A stretch of 64,000 nt of DNA from Hirundichthys speculiger (lineage: Eukaryota > Chordata > Actinopteri > Beloniformes > Exocoetidae): NCBI GenBank assembly GCA_018398805.1, contig JAGFBZ010000940.1, forward strand, positions 472,001-536,000, written 5' to 3'. Positions 55,817 to 64,000 of the stretch are shown in pieces. The notes beneath the pieces were generated by a model that was not told the DNA's origin, did no database searches, and saw only the letters and a program-made list of their open reading frames with translations. Numbering within the stretch: position 1 is the first letter of the stretch; each line of letters begins with the position of its first letter. A program made the position numbers and the translations under genes.

Positions 55817-57513
55817 ATTGATGGATTATCGTATGCAGGTTAAAGGGGATTTTTTTTTTTTAAAGCGAGCTCACAAAAAAAAGAAACCCCAAAGTCCCTT
55901 ATAAAAAGCGGAATTGGCAACCCACACAGTGTTCTGGAAACCAGAATTTCTGATTGCAAGTTTTGTTCTAAATAGCTTTGACAGGTCGTCTTGTTATCAG
56001 GAGAACTATGATCTATCTCATTAAAGTCATGGGTTTATTGATTAATAAAACAATATTTAATTATTCAGAACTGAAAATCGTGAAAAGGGTTTGTTGCTTT
56101 TGATGTGTACGTGATCATATGCCGTCCACTCCGAGCTTATGTGCCCCCGGACAGCCCCGGCCCAATTTAACCCCTGGGCAGATCACATGAACAGTTGAGC
56201 ACTGCTTTGATGGAGGTGGGGGGGGTGCTGACAAATGACCTTTCTCATGATAATGCTGCTATTGATACACTGCTGTAACCGTTTTCAGACATATCCAATT
56301 TTTACATTTTTTTACAAGACAGCCAACATAAAATTTGTTCTTATAAAATTACAGAAAGTGGTTTAACATTAAGGCCCCATTTTTAATTCGTGAAAAATCA
56401 TTTAAATCAAAATCCTAATCCATAGCTGTACAAAGTTCTCCCTACAGAGCAATGCTCATTTTCTTCAGTACGCACTGAATACCCAAGCAGACTACAGATC
56501 ACGTAGATATGGAGGGAGTGGAGACAACTGGGAACAGGAACATAAACCCAGAGCCTGGACCGGAAATCAAACACTCCTCCCATGGTGAACATCCCCTCAC
56601 AGCAGCGTCATACGACTCACGACCATTTCTCTCCCAGTACACACCACTTCTCTCCCAGTACACAAGGCCTTGTCTCTCTCACAGAAGACAGATGAGCAGG
56701 CTGGAGAGTCTGGATCTGGAAATAAATGACAGCTACCCTCCAGCCTTCAAGGGATTTTATTTAAGACATGCTTCATGGAGTTTTCATCTGAAAGATTTAG
56801 AAACTGTATATTCCTGTAATTTTTATAATCCAGATGTCTGTGGCGCCTGTTAAACAGTGTCAGCTGTTCTGTGAGATTTGACTTTTTTTTTTTCTTTATT
56901 TTCTCAGTCATAAATATGGATAATTACCGTTCACGTGACACATTCGGCTTTACTGTTTACATCAAAGAAAGCGGAAAAGTTAAAACATCTGTTCTTGTGT
57001 ATTTTTCTCCAAGACTCACATGTGGCCACAGATTAAATGACAGTATGTTGATTACACTGAGAAGGAGAAGGGAAGTGAGGGAATTTGTTCAGCTGAAAAC
57101 ATAATGGGTTGCTGTTTGAGTATTTGGCTGAAATAGTTGAAGTCGTCAGTGCATCTCACATGGGATAGACATAGTTCAGTGATTGCTGCTGCATGTGAAC
57201 CGGCTTTAAAAAAAAAGCTGTGTAATAGTATGAAACAACCACAGATCCAGATGTTGGTACCATAAAAGGCTTAGATAAAATGCACCGGGCCATGTGTCCG
57301 CAACAAACAAATGTAGAGGTTTAGCACATTGTTAATGAGACTTTTACAGTTCCATGGGATTCCTGTAATGGCAGGAGGTTTCAATTAAACTCTGGTTGTG
57401 CTGTGGAATAGCATTACGTACTTAAAAAAAAATAAAAATCCTGATTTGATAAGATAATGTGATTACATAATCGTTATATGCCAAGTTGAAGTTATGAGAC
57501 TATTTACATGTCT

Positions 57514-57547
57514 GTGGTAGAAAAGATTAATTCGTCTTTTCTACCAC
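57514..57547. repeat. 13-bp perfect hairpin
   Basis: GTGGTAGAAAAGA and TCTTTTCTACCAC are exact reverse complements around TTAATTCG. No T-run follows and no gene is near, so it is not a bacterial-style terminator. Confidence 0.8.
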
Positions 57548-59196
57548 AATGTCATTAATGGTAAAAGAGAAGAATGTGTGTGACGAGCCTCTAAAATTAA
57601 GAGTAATGGCATGAGGTTGCGATTTCAACCCCGGTAAGCACTGGGACATAATATTACAACATTCAAATACACTTGGTATTTGAACAGTACGCAGTTCTGA
57701 CTGCATCAGCAACTATTTCTATGTTCGGTGTTTCTTTGTAATAGAAATAAATGTTTGATATTTTACCCTTCGGAAGAATTAACTGCAGGTGTTATGGTAT
57801 GTATTTTAGCTTCCCTTTAAAATGTCACATGACAGTTAAACGTAACACATGTTGTCAAGAGCTCTTTGAACAACGATTTATAAAACGATCATTTGTCATC
57901 TACTTGAAGTCTGCCCTTAATCAGCCGTTTTTCATTTTTTTTTTTTTTTTTACCATGACTCATTGAAGGAATATAAAACTAGCCAATAAAATGGCTGTTA
58001 TGAGTTTTAATTTCATATTTACTCTGTAAATACTTGCCAGTACTTTCACAAGTTTTTTTTTTTTTTAATGTTTCCCTGCTTGATTCTGCAGCCAGTATTT
58101 TCAGATAGCACTCTGTTTGAAGTTTGCACCTGGAAAATCTCAGTTTTAAGGCCTGGGTACTGCAGCTAAGGGGTTAGGGGGAAAGGGCTAAGGGATCAGG
58201 GACAGAGGTGAATAAGGACTGGCCCATAGAGAAAAGCCAGGCTGCTGATAATGATGTTTTCCAGGGAATTGTCTCAGGATATCAGGACACAACAAATAAA
58301 GCGCGCAGGTTACGACAACTCTTTAATATGTGACAACAGCAAGCTTTTTCTCTTTTTCTATCTTTCTTTCTTAATGAAACTGCCATGTGGTAATCCTTTT
58401 CCTTTTCCTGATCTCATCGTTCACCCATGATTCATCAGAAACACATCCACTAAGATTTTGGCATTTTAAACTTTGACTTTTTGGATTGGCTGGTCAACCT
58501 AAAGAGGATTTATTTGTCACGTAGAGGCTTCACACTCTCAGTTAGTCAGTCCTGATGTGAAGTTTGAAAGGTTACAAACAATATAAATCAAACACAATGA
58601 TAAAAGTTGCCTGAGTGTGTGTGGCTTGGATTTCCATCTGTTAAGTCTTAAACACTGATGTGTAAGTCTTTTGAACTTTTTGTTGTGCAGCAGAGAAGTT
58701 TTTGTTTGTGTCCTTGCCTGTTAAAATCCTCAAAAAAGGAATCTCCATAGCTAATAGATGGGCAGTTCCAAACCCATGACACTTTAGTCATTATCAGTAG
58801 AAAGAAAAGCTTTTTCTTCTCTCCTAGTGGAAGTGATCCAAGAGCAGAAATAATTTTTATTTATCACAGACACTTTGGATGACATAAACTGACTGGGGTT
58901 TTGTACTGGACTGTAATTTATGATCGTTTAACACCAAAGATGAGACCAAATTCAGAGCAGGGCTTGAGAAAGTGAAGTTGTTTTGTTGTCATTCTTTGGC
59001 TGCTAACTCAGTGATTTTTTTTTTTTTGTTGCGAAGTGGTGATTTTTACATCATCGGGATCTGTGGGGCCAAAACAGCATATATCTTATATTAGTCTTCA
59101 AATACTTGGCGACTAAAAGATCTGAGTAAGATCTGAGAATAAACTTCAATAACAAGACTTGGCTATAACTGGAATTCAGTGAATTTATTATCCATT

Positions 59197-59447
59197 TGAA
59201 TCACGGAGTTACAAAAGGGCCCAACTCCACCAAGGTATATTTTTCAGGAGGGCATTTTTTCTCTCCAGGACTTAAGCCGTTCTTCAACTCAAGGCAAAAT
59301 ACATCACCTTAGTTAACAGCTTTATGAACTGGAGTTGGGGCTTTCTTCAATTCATTTTGATAGCTCTTAACCTAATGTACAAGATAGGGAGATAACCTGG
59401 ATTTCGCAAAATCATGGAGTTGGGCCCTTTTGTAATTCCATGATTCA
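59197..59447. mobile_element. 250-bp palindromic MITE
   Basis: The left end AATCACGGAGTTACAAAAGG, GCCCAACTCCA is mirrored by TGGAGTTGGGCCCTTTTGTA, ATTCCATGATT. Inverted ends of about 35 bp with few mismatches, AT-rich interior. Confidence 0.65.
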
Positions 59448-60844
59448 TTTGCATGCAGAAGGGGGTCACACCTGACAGCTCAGCAGTTGATGCAGAACGA
59501 CACCGAGCAACAGAACGCAACAGAATACACCAGAACACATGAGGCAACTGGTGACAATCGCTTAGCTGGATAGTAACGAGGACATGATAGATAATGTTTA
59601 CATTCCACCACAGGAGCCTTAAGGCTTACAAATGCTTCCACGTAGCAGCTATGCACGTAGGTTACGTACGACCCCTACACTGTCTCTGCCTTTTATACTT
59701 GTGAGTTATTCTTTGTGTCACTCTGTAATTACACAACCAACCACTAGACAACAGTGCTGCCTCTTTTCTGCAGCGCTGAGTTTCCTTTTGTTAATGTCCT
59801 TTGTGTAGCCCAGTCATAGCAATGGAGCAAATCAAATATATCTTAGGTGAGTTGGAGCTGATGAATGTTGAGCATCAGTATTTTTACAGACATTGCAGCC
59901 AACTATTGTTCTACCCAACTTGAAAAAGAATAAATAGTGGTGGGAAATACAAAGATAAATCATCCCAATCTTGTTTCTTGTGGCTGACTTGGTGACAGGT
60001 GCACGTGAGGCGACGCTGTACCCTATGGCTACGGTTCACACCCACCGTAGCATAGGTAGCTCTGTGCTGGTGTTTGTGTAATGTAGCTATATCATAGATC
60101 TAAGTGTCATCTGCCCCAAGTACCGGGTCACTTCCTAGGAAGAGGTTTTTAACGTTAATGGAGCAGAGTGATATGTAAACTGCTGAAGTACACCCATATC
60201 CACATGCACAGAGTGACACTGAGCAATCAAATGACGTGTTTGGAATTAATTGTAATACGGCTTTGACACTGTTACAACTCAATTGGGACTGATAAAATAG
60301 ATAAGCAGTAATTTCTGTTGAAATTAGTGGTTTCAGCCTTTGGTTGCTGAAACTTCTCTGTGTTCAGTGACATCTTTAGAAAAGTTTAAAATGTGTCAGT
60401 TCTTTGTCTCTTGCAGTTATTCTCCACAGGGGAAACTTAAAACAACATACTGACTTGGATTAAAACATACAGTTTCACCTTTTGACTAACATGCATAAGA
60501 AGAGTGATAAAACTAAGAATATTGATATGAAGTCTTTTTCTGGAACACTACAAAAATAAAACAAAAAAAAAAGACAAATTAAAAAAAAATAACAGATTAA
60601 AACCAAAACTAAAAGGAACGAAACATGAAATGAACTTTCTTCTGAGCCTCGTTTTATAGCTTTCAGATTTTAAACTCAGTTCAGATAATATTGATGTATC
60701 ATAATTGTATAATTTTCTTCTTATATTCTTTTTATATTGCACCTATTTTATTATTTATTCATTTATTTATTCTTGATATTTTGTACAAAAATCACTAATT
60801 AGTGCTTCAGAGCTGTAAACAACCAAATAACACACAACAAGGCA

Positions 60845-61120
60845 TGGGCGAGGCTAGCACCCCTAAATTGAAATTCAGCACCCCAAAAACCTGGAGTAAG
60901 AAATGTTGTTATTCTAAAATTTTAGTTCGCATTTGACAGGCTTAGATAATGTCCAGAACTTAGTCCATAGTTTGTGCTTTAAGTTTATATTTTAAGAATG
61001 AAAATGAAAACGACCCCGCCTAATGGTATCATCTTCTTCTCACTAAAGTTACTTGTGGGTTGTGGTGGGGCTCATTGGGGGTCAGCACCCCTAAAGCTCT
61101 GACCCTAGAATCGCCCCTGC
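60845..61120. mobile_element. Nonautonomous element remnant (AGCACCCCTAAA)
   Basis: Both ends contain GCACCCCTAAA. The right one, TCAGCACCCCTAAAGCTCTG, then ACCCTAGAATCGCCCCTG, looks like a terminal sequence of a common fish repeat. The boundaries are approximate. Confidence 0.35.
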
Positions 61121-61929
61121 AACAAGGTCATTACCCCGCAGAAGATGGCCCCTCTGGACCCCATGTGCTTTGGTGATCCAGCTTCAAGGTCCTACCGAGA
61201 TAGACGCCTGAAAAAAAAACTGCAATGAAAATGTCAGTCACATGTCCAGACGCTGGTCCTGGAATACGCTTCACGTGGAGCTCATGACTGTCCAGACAAC
61301 AAGACCTCTAACCGAATGACTTCTCCAGAATCAGTTTCAGCTGCATGAGGAGAACAGACTCGTTCAGACCAGCATCACATCACATGTAGTTTCCATCTGT
61401 TCTGGAACACAGATAATCACGCTTTCCTATTATATTATATTATATTGTGAGGAGACCAGTAGCTGGAGTTTTAAGAGAGGAATGTTCTCTCATTCATGTC
61501 TGATGCAGGATTCTCGCTGGTCTTTGTTGTTGGGTTTTCCATTTTAACATGTGCCACGTGTTTTCTGTTGGTGAAAGGTCTAGACTGGAGCCATGTCAGT
61601 TCGGCACCCAGACCCTTCTCTTGCTAAGCCGTAGGGTTGTGATGGATGCCTTCCATGAAAGAGATGTTGTCTGGATGGGAGCATACCGCGGATAAAAAAG
61701 TACTAAAAATGTCACCATTTTTCTCAATGAATGTATTTCCAAAGGTGCTATTGACATTAAACTCTCACCAGATGTTGGTAATGACCAAATCATAGATGTC
61801 CATAAATTATCTGTAATAACGTGAAATGACACAGCGAAAATGTATTTAACATGCACACTGAAATTTATTTAATACAGTATTTTGAAAAAACAAACAAATA
61901 ACAAACAACCTTCATTGGTAATGACATCT

Positions 61930-61990
61930 TCAAGATCAGAATCAGAATCAACTTTATTGCCAGGTACGATTTTACACATACGAGGAATCA
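61930..61990 (+). repeat. Common fish repeat tail (AGAATCAGAATCAACTTTAT)
   Basis: GATCAGAATCAGAATCAACT followed by TTATTGCCAGGTACG is a widespread teleost repeat end, similar to that near 28375. Confidence 0.5.
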
Positions 61991-63339
61991 CAAAGTCAAA
62001 CGTGACGTACTCTGGAAATACCACCAACCTGCGAGGCGAGCCCACCTGAAACGTCACCACCCGGACAAGGTAATGCTAACTGAGAGCTAGCCAAACTGTA
62101 TTTGTCAGCATTTGAGACCGTATTCAGTGGTGGAAAACGCCGGCTTTAAGGGCTGTGTATACTTTTGCGGCAATGTGTCGCAGTTACTTTTGATTTATGC
62201 TCAATTTTGAAGCGCGTCTGCACTATGTTATTCAACGCCACAACGGAGAGGGACAATCACGAACTAGCTAAACTTACTAAACGTATCTCTTGTGTTTTTC
62301 CACTTCCTCTCCCGCTATGGGAGTTGTTTTTACTTGCCATTTTTTTGATTAGGATCTAATATCATAATTTTAGTTAATGATATTTGCTCGTGGGTTGTCA
62401 ACAATTTGCATTCTAATAGACGTTATACAAATTGAACTGAATTGAAATTTTTATAGACAGCCATGTATCAGTGTGATAAATCAGTAACTCAGTTCCAGCT
62501 TACCTCATCCGTCCAGGCAGCATCTGAACAACAGAAACATTTCTACTTGCAGATATTCATTACATCATATGTTGCTGTTGGTTTCTGGATGTTGTCATCC
62601 ATTCTGAGACTGCACAGATGTGTTCACATGTGTCTCAGTGGGGTGTGACTCATTTAAAGCCCATCTGTACTCAAGCAAGTAGGCAGCACTCCTGTCACAA
62701 CATCTTTGTTTACTTCTTTAACAGTTGCTAAAGTATAGTATTTGTGCTAAGTTTTATTTATTTTTCTTTTATTATTTTTACAGCATTTAGACTGCTATTT
62801 CTGTCTGCATCTGACCATGTGGCTGATCCTCATACATGACCTTTGGAAAGTCTTCCTATTTTTCAGTGCATCATTTAACTGCTTTAAACCTTCACATGAA
62901 GAGACAGAGTGGAAAAAAGAACCTGTCTCTTCAAATCAATTAAAACCGAGCCGTTTTTTCTCTTGTTCTGTACGTAATAGGACACGGTTCATGTTGCTCC
63001 TCTTGAAAACCTTCAGGACAGCAGCTGAACATGAGTTAATAAGTTCCCCGAATTGCAGCATTTTACTTTTCGGTTAATATTGATTAATCTATGGTGCACA
63101 GAAGAAAAAACTGTGAATAAATTATGTGGATGAAGCCAACAAAATTATGATTAAAAACATGTCTATTTTCACCACAAACAAATTGCATATTTTTTCCACA
63201 TATGTCCGTCATCCATTCTTGACCAAACCTGGCACATGCCATGTGTGAAAGGCATAATCTGCAGCTTTGTGTTTGATAAAAATGTAATATACTGCTTTCC
63301 AACAACCAACTAAATTTTATCAAGTATATTCTGAAATGT

Positions 63340-63440
63340 TTATTTATTTATTTATATTTATATCCTTTATTTAACAAGGTAAGAGTCTCATTGAGATTAA
63401 AATCTCTTTTTCAAGAGAGACCTGGCCAAGAATGGCAACA
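63340..63440 (+). repeat. Interspersed repeat (TTTATTTAACAAGGTAAGAG)
   Basis: TTTATTTAACAAGGTAAGAG, TCTCATTGAGATTAAAATCT and AAGAGAGACCTGGCCAAGAA match a very common fish repeat of unclear class, preceded by a TTTA run. Confidence 0.55.
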
Positions 63441-64000
63441 ATGATTCATCAACAGGTGTTAAATGCTCAAAAAACAAAGTTGTGCCTATAGATGTAACTT
63501 CTCTTTAGTGTAAAGTAATAACCTTAACCCATGAAATAAAATTTAATGAGATGCAAAAAAAACACCAACTACAGAAGGGAGATTCCTCTTTCTGATATCA
63601 CCTAAAACATGTAAATTTATGTAATTAGGCCATTGTGTGTTTTCTCTTGGATTCATCCATCTGAACTTAGAGAGGCTTAAAGAATGAGCAGGCATACCTT
63701 AAAACTGACATTGTTCTTTGCTGGAATTAGAAACAGATTTCAGATTGTCATCAGTGGAACACAGGGATGCTTCTGGCATTACTGTGTTTGAAATCTGCAA
63801 AACTAATGTTCTCAATGCTGACACACAAATATTTGGGGGGTAAAATAGAAAACTGCTTTTTTACTCATGTCATCTTCTTTCAGATTTCTGCAAACATTGC
63901 TCATTAATTATGCACAGTAAGCTGCAGAATGCATTTGCTTCAAATGATTAGTGAGCCTGAAAAGATCCAGAATTGGAGTGAAACTAAATCAGATTTAAAA

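Larger units (their letters stand above)
53409..64000 (+). other. FBLN2: FBLN2 intron 2 (at least 10.6 kb, continues past edge)
   Basis: I searched for cysteine-rich EGF-like or anaphylatoxin-like exons bounded by AG/GT and found none I could support. Recognisable contents are a C/CA run, a 0.7-kb transposon, a palindrome, a MITE, other repeat fragments (60845-61120, 61930-61990, 63340-63440). The stretches 53409-54283, 54320-55091, 55817-57513, 57548-59196, 59448-60844, 61121-61930 and 61991-63339 show no recognised feature. The CpG-containing part near 62030-62240 stands out slightly but has no coding signal I trust. Confidence 0.65.

Noticed and set aside
56509..56853. 114-codon open frame in FBLN2 intron 2
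   Set aside because: No cysteine pattern of EGF or fibulin modules and no supporting splice sites.

Overview
The window is nuclear DNA from a ray-finned fish, most likely a percomorph teleost. The evidence is spliced vertebrate genes with GT-AG introns, CpG-rich first exons, and intergenic DNA full of Tc1-like, hAT-like, L2-like LINE and tRNA-SINE relics, MITEs and long microsatellites. There are no prokaryotic operons, CRISPR arrays or phage features.

Three protein-coding genes can be supported. (1) On the minus strand, 9588-9868, lies a first coding exon for the N-terminal coiled coil of an IQSEC/BRAG Arf-GEF, probably IQSEC1, with a CpG-rich promoter at about 9.87-10.27 kb. Its first intron runs off the left edge. 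(2) On the plus strand, 22466-34775, lies a complete HDAC11 gene in ten coding exons encoding about 367 residues. All Zn-binding and catalytic residues are present and the splice phases agree. Two single-base insertions, in exons 3 and 9, break the frame as sequenced. (3) On the plus strand, 51662-53408, lies the large first coding exon of fibulin-2 (FBLN2): signal peptide, cysteine-rich N domain and the start of a cysteine-free acidic region. It ends at a GTGAGT donor, and the rest of the gene lies beyond the right edge. A CpG-rich stretch at 48.0-48.42 kb is the probable untranslated exon 1.

The order IQSEC1(-), HDAC11(+), FBLN2(+) matches human 3p25, except that no NUP210 sequence was found between IQSEC1 and HDAC11.

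Layout: 1-9.6 kb, IQSEC1 intron with hAT, THAP and MITE relics and a 56-bp minisatellite; 10.3-22 kb, intergenic with a telomere-like array, an inverted transposon copy, an L2-like LINE split by a TA microsatellite, a 590-bp GGAT array and a Tc1 head-to-head junction; 22-34.8 kb, HDAC11, with a fold-back element present in two introns, once expanded into a minisatellite; 34.8-48 kb, intergenic with a nested Tc1, a 3-kb L2-like LINE and an inverted MITE pair; 48-64 kb, FBLN2 5' end, including a SINE-derived 54-bp minisatellite in intron 1.

The genes do not form a pathway. IQSEC1 is an Arf6 exchange factor, HDAC11 a class IV deacylase, and fibulin-2 an extracellular-matrix protein. I found no convincing new biological system. 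The points most worth checking are the two HDAC11 frame breaks and the repeat-born minisatellites.
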